NCBI RefSeq assembly: GCF_023078275.1
Contig: NC_062980.1
Span: 876,001-940,000 of the forward strand
Origin: Leguminivora glycinivorella
Taxonomy: Eukaryota; Arthropoda; Insecta; Lepidoptera; Tortricidae
DNA: 64,000 nucleotides
Direction of reading: 5' to 3'
Shown here piece after piece: positions 20,322 through 35,300 of the stretch. The notes under the pieces were generated by a model. That model saw only the letters and a program-made list of their open reading frames with translations, was not told the origin of the DNA and did not search any database. Numbering within the stretch: position 1 is the first letter of the stretch; each line of letters starts with the position of its first letter. Made by a program: the position numbers and the translations under genes.

Positions 20322-23300
20322 GTAAGTATTCACAGTTTTCGGAAAAAAGGTTTTTAGGTGTATGTAAAATCCCCAACCCGCACTGGGGTAGTGTAGGGAC
20401 TTGGAGCCTCTGGAGACAATAGCTTAAGCCTACTCGCGCTAAAACTTTTGAGAGGAAGTCTATGTTCAGAACTGAGGACTATATAGACTCTTATGTTACC
20501 TATTTGCATTTATTTCAGGTTTTTTTTTTAATTTCGCAAACGTAAAGTTGCGAACATTGGAAAAACTTGGCCATCTGCAGTTCCTAATTATTTTCTCTGA
20601 AAGACGCGACGCGACGTTTTGACAAACACTCGTAATCGAATGCTACTGAAATTGTCATTTATATTTGCCCGATGTGTATTACATATAAGAAAGTATACGA
20701 GCTACAATTTATGTGATGTTTACTAGTCGTACGTTTGGCACCACCAAACGTGGAGACATGAAAAGTATGTGTAAAGTTCCAGCTGCCATTGAGAGAATGC
20801 ATGTTTCAAACTATATTCATAGATATAAGTTGACGCTCATCGGGTGATGCTGTACCACACCGTTTTATCTGATGCGCCCTCTTCTTAGGCTCCACATAAG
20901 TGTCTACATAAAACTAAATAAACTCTGTATTACTAGTATTTCGCCCCGAACTCGCATTCCCTGAAAACTACCGCGCATTGACACCCACTATATTTTATAC
21001 CTATAAACACCCGATTTATGCGTACCCACAATTGACCAGACAACTACCTTGCCCTTGTGGAGTATAATCGCCTTCCGAAGTTGTCCGTGATTTGTGAACA
21101 ACGCGATGACCTGAGTTGTCGCGTGATGGACAACTCAATTGATCCACACAATGCACGCCCAGTGAATTGGTTCCGTTTGGGCTAGCTCACACACCTTACT
21201 GAAACCGACTCATCATCATGTACTTCAGAGTTAATCTCTTGGCGGTGGAGTACTTTCCAGCTTTTTCTATCCTGTGACCTGTCACTGACCTTTGACTCTT
21301 TGATACGACACGGCCCCTACTTTTTCTTTTACTTGGTCCATGTAGCAGCGTCTAGGCTTTCCTCGAAACCGACTAGTAAACGCAAAAGTTTACATGGGTA
21401 ATAAGGACTTGGATGGATCTCCTATAGCTCCCATGGTGTCCGTGATTCCTAAACAACGCGATGAAATTGTCGAAAGGAGTTGGATGGATCGTCTTCACCT
21501 TACAAGTGAATGTGATTTGTGAACAGCGCTATGATCCCAGAAGAGTCGCGTGATGGACAACTCAATTGATCCACACAATGCACGCGGAGTGAATTGGTTG
21601 GTTGCTGCGGTTGCGATTCCTAATACAAAATAGTCGAAGCGAATATATAGGCTGAACGTTATGTTACCTATGTCCATCACAGCACAATTATTTTCCTTTA
21701 GATATTGAGATGCCATCGAATGTTCGCCGAATCCCTGTGTCGTGTCGTATGAACGCAACAACGTTAGTTCAGCAACACATACCTACATAATTCTAAGTAG
21801 TGCGAATAATATTTCCTCAAGTTCTCAAGATAACAACAATTGTTGATCCCAACCACCAATGCTCCCTTCGGACGTAGGTATGGATAGTGAAGTGACTTCC
21901 TCGTAGGTCTTCGCGATATTTTTTATACTGCTTGGTTCTATTCTTTTGTTGTATAGGCTCGCTTGCTACGTTAGAGCATGAGATGCTTGGAAACAAACCG
22001 CCGTATAGGCACTAATTTTTACATAAGCGTCTGCCATAACCTCCAACATAGGGAGGAAGCAAGTGCGAAGTATAACCGGGCAACATTTATTCAAAATCTC
22101 AATTAGTCTTCATCTCCAATCTAAATACTAGGTAGGTACTCTTAAATTTTCGCATTATGTATAATTTACGATATAGGTACTTAATTACGTAAAATTTTCT
22201 AAATTTACACTTCTGAACCAGACTGACAAGATATTTAAAAATAACGGATTGAACTTGATTGAACTCTATTAAAACTGGTTTATAATTACGTATTAATGTT
22301 TTGATTAGTTACCATAATATCTTTAAATAATTACAATTAATGTTCTAATGGTTTTGGCAAAATTAAAGTAGGCAAATATAAGTTTGTGTTATTTACTGTG
22401 ATGCGTATTACTAATTGCTGTGATATTGTAAAGGTAGCATGCGAACACGAGTAATGTTTCGCCCCTTGCCAGAGGCGGCTCACTCCGCGTTTCTTTCGTA
22501 CATTTCCACGGCCGCGAGTTCGCGGCCCATAAAGTTTGACAACCTTCACGCTGCGCCGTAGAACTCAATGTCGCATGCAGTCCGTTGACAGGTTGTTGAG
22601 AGTGAGCCTTCTGTACTTGTACTTTTATATATTCTGTGCCCTTGTTTCGAATTTCCTATTAATAAATAACTGTTATTAAACATTATTTTACTATAACAAT
22701 TATTACAATAAGTTTAATCGATATAATTAATATAATGTACCGATTGCGTGAAAGAGTCTTATGTTAACCGCTAATCGAAGTCATACGATAAATTATGAAG
22801 TTGATGTGTCACGCAAGCATTTTGTGCAAGCCGTTGAATATCGATTCGATTAGCATTATTTTCAATAAAAAAATATCTCTTGCAAATAATGTTTTGTATG
22901 TCTCTAATTCGCGTTCATCACCCTCAAGTAACTATAGTGACCTAATTGTTACAGATGCTGTTATGATAATAACTGATAAGTACCTACTTAAATTGCTTAA
23001 TCTTTAAGCCTGTCTGTAACGACTTCATCGCTTTGAATCTTGATTTTTGACTCCCACTCGCAATATAAAAAATTACTTAAGTTAAGTATATTATATGTCT
23101 TCTAAATCCAATCATCAATTTAATACATAATAGACGCTCACGGAGTATGAGAAAAGAACTTTAACCTAATTACGGGGCTTTGAGTAGATTCGCTATATTA
23201 TCGCTAGAATACAATTTCTTAGTGAATCATTTTAATCATTTCTGTTTGATCTATCAATAGACTGCTAGAGAATCCCTTATAACACAGTCTGCCATCAACA

Positions 23301-26300
23301 TCCTCCTTGCGTTATCCCGGCATTTGCCACGGCTCATGGGAGCCTGGGGCCCGCTTTGACGACTAAATCTGCTATTAGTACAATATTATATTATATATTG
23401 TCCAACAAAGTTTAAATAAATAAACAAAATCAACTACCGACCCGTTGACAAATCATCCATCCTTGGGCCTTGTAACCGATGTGTACTCGATTGGAATAGA
23501 GTGTGGCTTATTATAGTGCCATTAGTGACAATTGCGACGATACCAAACGTACGTCCAATCAAAATCTAATGAGTAGCTAGTATCAATTGTAGTCTCTTGT
23601 CTATGTTTGATAAATTTTTTTTTCGAATTAATTTAACTTCACCCTAATCCTGTTAAGGCACGGAACCCTGTTAAGGCCGATTACGTCCACTGGTGCCGAA
23701 GTCGGGAATCGAACCCGAGTCTTCAGTTTGCACATTTATACTTGAAAAAATATAAAAAGTAGAAAAAGTAACCGTAAGTCCGATCCTTGTCGTGAAAAAT
23801 GATTAGGTATTTACATTTTAGGTATTACTCGTAATAGGGCTATAATTAAAATTTATTTGACGTTAACTCAGCAAGCATGCAATTCTAGTCCTAGCATAGG
23901 GCTCTATTAAAACCATGTCCTAATAAAAAAAATGTGACTACGAAATACTCGTAACCTATTCTAGAATCTATTTCGATGCAGTGAAAGAACTTTCCGCACT
24001 TACAGTTATTTTATAATATTGATATTACATGGGACATGCATGTATACCTTTCAAATGATGTTGATATCCATCATTATAATGGAGTGCAATCATTGTTAGT
24101 TGTGCGGCGGTTACTTAGATACGATCGCAGCGGGCATCTATTTGTAGAGTACTGAAGGCAAGTTTGACTTGTTTCAAGAACTAGCCGTGACATAGCTATA
24201 TTAATGAAATTAGAATCGTAATAATTGTGTATGAAAATTACTTTTGCGCTTACCTACATCGTTGAGCAAGCCTACTTACTTTGTTTGAACACTGTTTTAA
24301 CCATTTGTCCGTTTTTGTCAATGGCTTCCTAAAAATGCGGAAAACCTACCGTCTCCGTTGAGATGTGGGTCTGTGGGGGTTGCTTGTACCACATCAGTAG
24401 TGCTTGCAGAGCATATTAATAATACATAATCTTGATCAAATATGGGTGACCTCCGTACACTCATCCACAAAAACGTAGATTGCAACCCAACTGCCACCGT
24501 CGTCGGCGTGAAGTGCCCACTAAAATTGTAATCATCTTTTACTGAGAACATTCCATGTAAAACAACTCTCTGTACACTTGACACTGTGCACTACTGCTCT
24601 GCAATGCTTATTTAGTTTGGACTACAATGTAATTACTGAATAATAGTTATTTGTTTTACAAGGGGGCAAAGTAGTTGTTTAACCGCACGTGCCAATATTG
24701 ATACCCGAGCAAGCGAAAGATTCCAATATTCTTGGAATCTTGAGCGCTGCGAGGGTGTGGTGTGGTGAAAAATATATTACCAGTTGGTGTGGTGAAAAAT
24801 ATATTAAAACCAATTTTGAAGATTTAATTTTGAAGATTGGATAAGATCCGTCTCACTGTGAGTCAAACCCGGGGGTCCGCTTATAGCTCGCGGACTTCCC
24901 TGCGCCAGCCATGATTGCCAGGACGGGGGGGCACTCACGTGAGGTCATGGGCCATCCTATTATGGCTATTATGGTCGAGTTTTATTTGTTAGATAAATCC
25001 TCGGAAAGAAAACGTGTAACACAGTAATTAGTTAGATAAGCCAAGGGAAATTCAATTTGGTTGCAGAAAATCCGTTCATCATATCATCAATAATCAAAAG
25101 TTTCATTTCTTTTTTTTATTTTATTATTGTAAATGGGCTTAGTCTTAGCCACAGACTACCCAAATGCAAAGACGTGGCCTACGATGGAGTGAGCTCGCCC
25201 AGAAGATGCCTGTTCACCCTAGATTTGAAGATACCCTAGATTTCTTTTTTCATGTGTAATTATTATGGAATTTTCAGACGGTGTTAATAAATTATAAACT
25301 TTGTCTTATTTTTCTTTCCTCTCAAGAACTTTCCAGCATTGCCATTCAATTGATTCGTCCCGTAGCAGCCATTACTATTTACCATCCATCTCAATTTAGC
25401 CGTAGACCCATTGTCAGGATAAAATAAATGGCTGTTGGTCACGTGTCAGTTTTATTACGTGACGTAACGGTTTCGGAAGAGATGGGATGACCAACACATT
25501 CATATTTCTGCTGATTCAACCAGGCTTGGCCTCGTATGATTCAACACTACCTTTCAAATTTCTGGGATTTCTGGCTGCTTACCTACTGCAACTGGCTTGT
25601 CCTTCAGCCTGGTTTTCCTGGTTCCTGTTAATAATTAAAGTATTACTAGTATTGCCTATGCTCTTCCTTAACTTATTGTGAACACTGCCTTCTGTTTTAT
25701 TCTATACAATACAAAGTCTAATTTACATCCCTCTCTGAGCTGAATTCTCGATTTGCACCTTATTAATTTCCATGGTTGTCCGTTTCTTATTTTTAACTTT
25801 TGATTATTCTTTACAGTGGAATCATTTACAATAAGTTACCGCTGTTAAATGTTCGTTACTGTTTAGTGTTTACTTGTTTAATAGTTTACTTTACATCCAA
25901 CAAAGGAACGTTAATCTTTTTGATTTTATATTATTATGGATTTCCGCAAAATACTTAAGGCCTGATTCCATTGATTATTTACTTCCAACTCCTAGTTTTC
26001 CTAGTTTCAAATTCTTACAACACAACTATAAACTATGTAGGTTTCCCCTATTACCAAGTGCAAGGCCAAGAATGTAGGTAAAGGGCATATTAATATAGCC
26101 CTTCACACCACGTGCCCTGCCGCCTACCGGACATTAAAGATGTATTCGGCTGCCGGCGAAGGCACAGCCTTGTACGTGACCAATGTTCATATAATATGTG
26201 TTCGCGGCGTCTTTTGTACGCGGTCAGAAATTACACACTCCCGCTCTTGTTTGACTTCTTTACCGAAAATGATTACTTGATGCTCGAATACTGAAATCGC

Positions 26301-29300
26301 CGAAAACTATATAAGCAAATACATAGCTTAGGCCACAGCCCCTTTGCATACAATCCCTATGCAACTGATTGAATTTCACGGCTAAAAAATTGGCCTAGTA
26401 CCTCTATCCTTAAAATCTTGCTAAGTAATACCTACGAAGGCTACGAACGTTACCTTACGTGAATTTCACGCACCCAAAATTAATCTTGGCCTTTGCATCA
26501 TGTCACCATGAATGTCATGATCCTGAGAAACTTCCTGCCAATAGCTAATACTGACTTACTTAGACCCTTCATATTGAGCTGAAGCAGAGCAGAATCTGCG
26601 AAACTGCCGGTATTTTAAACACACATACTTCTAAATGCTTATTTCCTCGTTTACGCCGTAAGTGCCGTAACGGATAAGAAAAAACTTCGTGCTTAAGAAC
26701 AAAATTACATTAATTACCTACCTTTTTTGCGTATCTGTCTAATTATCACAAAATCTCAGTAAGTGACTACTTGTTTATGCATTGTTTTGGCAATTTTCTG
26801 ATATCGTATTGTATGTTAAGTTGTGTAACATTACAAGATATGAATAGAATACGTAGAAGGCCAAGGTCCCAGCTGTCGGGTGCCACACTGCTGAAAAATT
26901 CACTAACGCGAGCCGAATCGATATCGTAGCCATATTGAACAATTAACTGTGATCTAGGTAGACATATCTGTAATAACTGGTTATTCTAACGACCTGTGGT
27001 TTGTCATTTGCCATGAGTCGAGGTTTAATTAAATCATTATGTTTCCGTTTCTGCCGGACTAGCCGAACTGACAATCGTTGAAGATAGACGATCGAAACGC
27101 AGTCTAGCTAATAAATTGAGCATAATTTCTTATTATTTAATCTAATAAAATATAAGAATATTTAATGCGGTAATAAAGGTATATATATAATTACAGTTAT
27201 TAGACAACAATTATACACACAATTACATTAAATATGATTTTTGAATTATACAGAGTGGGGCCTGTAACAAAGGCGAAGAATTGAACTGTAGGCTATTCTC
27301 CTTATACTGATCAACATTTGTTAAGTGACTTTTAAAAATTATGAAGTCTTTAAATTTTTAATTTTTCATACAAAATAAATATTAGCTTCAATGTACGCCA
27401 TTATTGTTGTCATTGACGTTGTCTGTCACACTTTAGACTTAACAGAATTCGCAATACATTACCTCTTAGAAAAAACTTTCAAGGGTGATAAAAATCAAAA
27501 TACAAGTTATTTTTAAAAGTCGCCGAACAAATGTTGATCAGTATAAGGAGAATAGCCTAGAGTTTAATTCTTCGCCTTTGTTACAGGCCCCACTCTGTAT
27601 ATTTTATTATCTTCATAAACAAGAGTAATCTAGCTTAAAGTTTGAAGTGTCATATCATAACTTGCTTTTGTGTCAATAGTCCGTGACTCAAATGGCGCTT
27701 TTACTATATTTTACTTTCAATTCCGACTACGAATAGGGAAAAGGGGGAGTAAAATAGCTATATGTACCTATAAATTTTCACGATATTTGCTTTTGCATGC
27801 CTCAAGCGTCCTTGTTATTCATGTACCTACAATAAGTGCGTTTTCACATTATCCGATCCGATTCGGATGTTGGCAGGATTTCAAAGGCAAAAATCAAAGA
27901 TGGCGGCTTAAATGTATGGGATAACGGTCCTACATCTGCAACGAAAACGCACTAAAGGCCAACAGAATCAGAATTTCTATTCGGATGAAAAGGATCCTAT
28001 TAGGTACATTTTCAGCAGGACACATACGTAGCCATCAGGAGCGAGCTGCAATGCGGGGCGATAATGCCCAGAGCCTAATGCAATAAAATTGCACGCTGCA
28101 GATACTGCAGGCTGCTCCTGCGTGCTGTGACGTCAGCGATATGTAGCCTGTTCGGTTGCACATGGAAAACTATATACTTTCTAAACTTTCAATTTCTAAA
28201 CTTTTCGTCTACATGAGAACGAGAGGCATTTAACAAACAATAACACCTGTAGGTATTGTGTATAGGCCTCTAGTTTACCTCACAGCGGTCAGGACCAAAA
28301 AATGAAGAAAATGCATGCTTTAGACTTTAAAGCCTTCAATAACCTAAAATAGTAAAACACATTCAATGTCTACTACGAACTATGAGCGTAGCCTAGGTAT
28401 ATCATGAGAAAATTAATTGAGAACCCGGCAATCGTGTCACTGCCACCATCTGCCACTGAATTTGTAATCAACAATATGATTTGGATTTTACATACCTAAC
28501 ATGCTTACTTAGGTACACACTTATACACTTAATAGCAGTTATTTGACTAATTATTAGTTATTAAGCTACCCTATTACGACTAATAACGTTATTTATAAAC
28601 GCGTAATCATTAATTAGCTGTTAATCTTCTCAACAATCATGTTAATTTAACGTTCCAGATTAGTGTTCAGAGCAATATTGGATTTTCGCACCTGTCTCTT
28701 TATACCTACTGAAACTTTTCCCATAATTATGTACCTACATCTATATTTATATGAATACAATAAAGATTATTATAATAATAATAAAAAATAAAAAAAATTA
28801 GCTGTTATTGACTGTATTAAATAATTATTTCACCACACCAACTGGTAAAGGCTTACTTTGTTATTCGAAAAATTGCATTTTATCCACAAGAGTGCAAAGT
28901 AATTTAATACAAATTTGAATTTGATATCTTGATAAATGACCTATAAATTATGATTTTGAATCAAAAATATTAAATAAATTGATAGATTTGATTTAGTTTG
29001 ATGTTCTAATAGACAGTATTTTGTTCGTATTGGTATGCTGAAAAATTTGTGATTCACTCGGCGGCAAAGTTTGTTTAACCTTTGTGCCTTGAAACCCTCT
29101 CAACGCTCCAGATTCCACTTATCTCGCTATTCGCGCGGTTCAATATTGGAATCTTTCGCTTGCTCGGTTTTTGTTTTGTTTTACGATAACTAGATATAAG
29201 ACTGCTTTGCAATGCCCTCTCAGGGCGCCATGTCGCTCTATTTTAATGAAATGTAACAACTCTACGTGTACCATGGTTCGCAATAAAGATATTCTATTCT

Positions 29301-32300
29301 ATTCTATTCTATTCAATATTGGCACATGCGGTTAAACAACAACTTTGCCCCTTGTAAAACAAATAACTAATTATTTGTATCGATTTAATATGTAATTATA
29401 AACTTTAACATATCAGCGACCCGATAATCTAATCGGGTTTTCTGTTCGTAGATGCTTCGATACATACGTATGGTTATCGGCTACGGTCTGTAGCTCGTAG
29501 CTCGACGGACACTTAATGTATTAAATGTAGCTATAAAAATTAGTCTACGGTTATGGCTTACATATCCATTGGGTAGAGTGTTTATTTGTCACCGACTTGT
29601 AAAAGAACTATAAAATCAGGCATCATCTACTTTACACTTTTACAGAATGTTTTTCTTAACGAGAAATGGCAGTACATACATTGGCGTGATTTCTTTGAAA
29701 CAGATAACATGATGCATTGTACGATTTGTACGTGCAGAGACAATTGAAACAGTTCTGAAGATAATTATTCAGATAACGCGTAGGTACTTTTCTAAGAATC
29801 AATTTTATCTTCATCAAAACATTTGATGTACTTACCTGAACAACGCAAGGTTAGATTGAGTAAGTTACTTACTTAGCAATGCACGGACGAGAAGTTTCCA
29901 AAGTTGCAGAACTTTCCTCGTGAGAATTTTCTGTAACGTCTGAGAATGTTCTCGAGAACGAGAATTTATCAGAATACTTAATAACTTCGTAGTTTATACC
30001 ATGATTTCGTCAGACTCAGCAAGTCAAGACGTAGTCCCGTGGTAGTGCGCTGGCTTCGTATGCCGATGTTCTCAGGTTCGATCCTGACAGCGATCTTTTT
30101 GTTTATTTATATTTTGACATGACCAAATCAAGATCAATCAATCAATCAATCAAGAAATAATAGTTCGGTACCTAATTTAAAAAAGTCAGGACTAAAACTG
30201 TGAAGTCTGAAAGTCGAAATGTTCCCTGAAGTATAGTGAGAATTTAAGCAACTTATTGGTAACTTATCACTTATCAACAAAATAGCTAACTGTAATAGAC
30301 AATATTAATATGTATAATAACATATAGTTTTATATTATGCCCATTTAAACTTTATTCCAAGTATATTCTCTCGTTTAATCAATAAATTTCCTGTTGCAGG
30401 AATGTTCTGCGAACATTCTCAAGAATGTTTCCGCTTTTTGGGAGTAGCATTTATAGTGTGGGTACCTAATGTACACTATATCTATGTATGTACGAGTATA
30501 TGGGGCATAATTTTATAAATAATAAGTTCGAAATGGTGGACTTAATGCCCCAAAGATTTCTCTACCGTATACCTACAGAGCAAAAATAAACGTATTGTTT
30601 CTTTCCAGTAAAGAAAGTTAATGCACATGCCTCAATAAACAACAAAAAGTGCAAGGAAACAGCACTCGCGCCTTGAATCAGGTTCCCGAGTTACAATGTT
30701 ACATAAATCATTCCATACGATATTGACTTTAATTTTAGTGCGTTTTCACGTTATCCGATCCGAATATCGGACGTAGGACCGACATCTCATATACTTAAGC
30801 CACCATCTTTTATTTTTGCCTTAAAATCCTTCCAACATCCGATATCGGATCGGATAAAGTGAAAACGCGCTTACAGTCAAAAGATTTAAACTTTAATGGC
30901 CAATCGATTATTAAACATTATAATAATTACCTAGATGCGCCTTTTTTTTAGTGTATAAAATCTTCATGAAGTCGTCTGTTCCAAAATGATATTTAGAAGC
31001 CCGGGTGATGACTGGTTATCAATTTCACCACCCGCTTTCCTCCCCCGTGACGTAGAAATTGACTACCTATGGGATATGACTTCAATTGTGTCGCTTAACT
31101 TCAAACTTGGGTAAATCCATTCTGCTCTAAGGCTGATTATCTTTCAGATCATATTACATTTTTTATATATTCAACCTTAAAGTAGAATATATGGATTTAC
31201 CCAAGTTTGAAGTTAAGCGACACAATTGTATTGTGTGCTAGCAAGCTGTCACTGCAATAACACGATTTTGTTTTCTTTTAACACCTTGATAAGAGTGTCA
31301 CTGAAACTTGTTTTGAGCAGTTTCATGTGCTCTGTCTACTTCTTTTGGGAACACAGGCGTGCATTTATGTACCTACATATGTGTTATTTAGGTAGGATAG
31401 GTCATTTTTAGCATAGATAGAATTTGCCAAAAATGCAATGGATTATACTTTAAAGACGATCGAGTATTATAGAGAGTTACTGTCGAAGTAACATGTGTAA
31501 TCACAGTGCATAGACTGCCATCTCTTAACACAGACTTAAAACTTTTGAACCTCAGTTTTGACAATTTGGCTCATATTCTTAACTTGATATGCTTTATTAA
31601 ATTTTCAAATATTTATATTAGCGCCATCTAGCTGAGCGTACCCCAAAGGTGTAATGCCATCTAGGCCACCGTACCTTTTTCTGTATGGTACTGAGTACTG
31701 AGGTACATTTTTTTCTTAGACTTTATCCGTCTATACGGAGTTACATATGTCTTTGATTTGCGGTAACCCATTATACTTGCTAGCGTATTTACTACCACAC
31801 ACACTTACACACAACACATACAACAACATACATACCTACTTACAATTATGCTCCGATGAATTTATTTGCACTTCCGCTAAATTAACTCCTGTTATAATTA
31901 TTTTTCGCCGTTAGTCAATAACCATTATTTTTAAATATAATTACAACCGGGGTTTACAGGATGCTCTTATAATTAAATAAAGTCATTATTTTCATTAAAA
32001 TATTACATACCCGGCAATATGTTTATATTATTTTAATGTGGAAATTCAGCCATTGACGGCGATTTAGGCCAATTTTTTTATTTATGTAGGTTAATTAGGT
32101 ACCTAGTTATTTAGTTTTGGAGTAGTTTTATTTTGTTTCTATTTGTTTGATTTATACTGTGACGTCTGTGACCAATAAATTATTTATTCATCATTTTAAA
32201 TAAAAATATTAGATGCTATTACAAAATGAATACTTATGTCATTTTGGTTTGAATTAGATAGGCACCCAATTTACACATACTTTCCCGTATCACCGAAGAA

Positions 32301-35300
32301 ATTCGCAATAAGAACGTGCAGTGCATAATATATGTATTTTCACCTCGCTACATTTAAATTTCTCCTCGCCGCTTGCCTCCACATATATATATATATATAT
32401 ATATACTTATTAAAGGCATTATGCATATAAGAGGATGGGCATTATGTATAATGCCCGGGCAAAATTCAGCTATTCGATATGTTATTATCACTTTGCCCAA
32501 CAGAGGATGGGCATTATGTATAATGCCTGGGCATAATTCAGCTATTCGATGTGTTATTATTACTTTGCCCAACAGAGGATGGGCATTATGTATAATGCCC
32601 GGGCAATTTAATTATTTGAATAGTTATTATCAAACTGCCCACTCACAATGGGCACTATTCATAATGCCCGGGCATTATGGATAGTGCCCGATTTATCACT
32701 TGGTCCATAACATATATATTACGACGTAAATTTGTGTAATAGTCATAGGGCTTACGGAAAAAAACTGCATTTTATGCAGAAAGCAAGCCACTTTGCACAG
32801 TGATACTAGGGACCAATACAAATGATTTCATCCGAGGAAACACGATTTTTCCACTAGAATTCAAGATGGCGGACATTTTCCAAAATGGTGGCCGCATATT
32901 TTAAAAAAATTATAGAATCATAACGGCTGCCCCGATTTTCATGGTTGGAGTGTCTATCAGTTCGTATTAAAGCGTTTATTAATATAAAAAATAAAAATAA
33001 AATCATAAAAAAAATTAAGATGGCGACCGAATAATAAGAAAAATATGAAATTTTCAAACTTTTTTTTTCATTCTCGTGAAATTTACCAATAAATTTTCTA
33101 TGATGATATGGCCATAAAATAAATAAATAAAATAAATCTAAAGTTTAGACGGCGTGCGAACTCTCATGCGATTTTAGTTTAGTTACCTACATTGCGGGCT
33201 GTTTAAGTTACATACAATTTTGCAGAGCCGCCAATACCGCAATGTAATAAAACTCGTATGCGAGTTCTCGTACCGTCTAAATGGGCCCTTAATCTCACTA
33301 ATATGGTTATATCGTCTACAATAGACGCAAAGGCAAATACGATTGGGATTAGCCGTGATTCGCGAAAGAACTCGCATTAGTGGACACAATGCACCGCACA
33401 ATGGATCGGGTGACCGTTGCCGGGCGATTGTTAGCCCATCAAGTGACTGACACTTTAGATCTAGATGTAGCTCATGTAGGTGTCCTATAGGCTTGTGCCG
33501 TTTCGTTCGTTGATCGGAGCGCTCCGATCTCGTTCAATCGCTCCCACGAACTAGTTCGCTCTTTTAGGTCTTTTGCTCATTTAGTTCAGCCAGACCAGCG
33601 ACCACTGCGGTCGGAAAGATCAGAACGAATGGGACCGAATAGTGTCAAAATGATACGAATAGTCCACAGATAGTAACATTCCGGGCCGAAAGGTTCTAAG
33701 TAACCGAAGTTTAATATGAAAACTTGACTTTTTTTGTTGCTCTGCTAAATAGCTCTCGCTCTCGGTTGACGCAGTCACACATTCGTTCTCGATCCAAACC
33801 GCTCGCGCTCGCCGATCCTATACTGAACTAAATGAGCAAAGACCGATTCTCAGACCACGGAAAGATTCAGTTCATTTCGGTCATTAATGGGATTTTATTC
33901 CTAACAGTTCATAGTTCGTGAACGACACAAGCCTAGTGTCCTATAACTGGTAGGTAAGATAGCTTAAATGGGACTTATGGGTTGCTTTCCACAAACCGAG
34001 CAGGGTGGCTAGCCGAATGGCACAATCGCTCACGAAACGCTCACGAAACGAAGCGCTATAGTAGATATCTATCTCTATCGCGCTTGCGTATTGGCGCGAC
34101 AGAGCCAGCGGCGTATCGCTTTCGTTTGGCGTCGGAGAAATGCCATTCGGCTACGGGGCCAGGCATTTTTAATAACTTGCCGCGCCGAGGACAAACGTAA
34201 CGCACCCGAGGGGCTAAAACCTTAAAATTATTCTGTATAGACGGCGTGGCTTAGTTGATTGTCTGATGTTTCAAGTTCTACAGTTTGCCCTACGACCTTC
34301 CGGACCAGAAATTGGCGTAGCAGATGCATCGCGCACCAAAGAAGAATAGTTATTTGTTATACAAGGGGGCAAAGTTGTATTTTAACGCCGTGTGTGGAAT
34401 TGAGAAACGTGCAAGTGAAAGGATTCTATAGTTGAACCACGAGCGAAGCGAGTGGTTCGAGAATAGAATCCTGAACTTGCGAGTTTTTTACACACACGAG
34501 AAGTAAAATACATTTGCACCTTGAGTGTAACACAAAACTTTGAAAAATACATTTGCCCACAAAACTCACTATAGCGAGGAAACTACAACGCAAAAAATGC
34601 GTTTATCACTGCTTCCAGTAGTTCCACAGGTGGTAAATCATCTTTATTACTAGATTCACCTACTTTTATCAATTTTAAAGCAGTTAATTTGACTTTATTC
34701 AAGGTCAAATTACTTTACCCACTAGTGGATAAAATGCGTTTTTACCCGCTGGTATTAAAGGACAAAACACGTGTTTCCGAGCTAGTGAGGGGAAAATAGT
34801 TATCGGTCCGCAAATTAAAATGGGCAGTAAGTAATCTATTGGGCATTATCATCATGTTGACCACATAACACAATACGAAAATGTACAGTCACGGACTTTA
34901 ATTGTTGATCCACTTCTAGCCCATTTTATACTGGGCACATCATAAGCTTAACTATGGCTTAACTATGAAATAACAAAATTATTGTGGCCTCTAAATGGCT
35001 CAACAATTAAAGTCCGTGACTGTACATACAATTTCCTATATATGTGAATTTCTTAACCCGTCATGTCACCACACGGGTGGGGCAAAATTAAACATTTCAA
35101 CGATAACATTTTATGAGTTTCTTTTCACTTTATTTACATGAACATATTTACATAATTATATATTAAGAAACTAAGACTAAACTTAAAAGCTAGCTAATGT
35201 CTAAAATAGGCCCTTGAGGCATTGTACCAAGGATACTGGCGACATTTATAATTCATAATTCATAATTCATAATTTATTGCATATCATGTGGTACAAAACA

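Noticed and set aside
20032..20376. 114-codon minus-strand frame
   Set aside because: Antisense shadow of phospholipase exon 1; Arg-rich low complexity with no domain.
32373..32684. Open frames with repeated RGWALCIMPG-type peptide
   Set aside because: Produced by the 72-bp palindromic tandem array being a multiple of three in length; read on both strands, so not evidence of a protein.
32437..32689. CRISPR-like or viral homologous-region array
   Set aside because: Spacers are not unique and the host is a eukaryote, so not CRISPR. No viral genes nearby support a viral origin, so it is left as an unclassified array.
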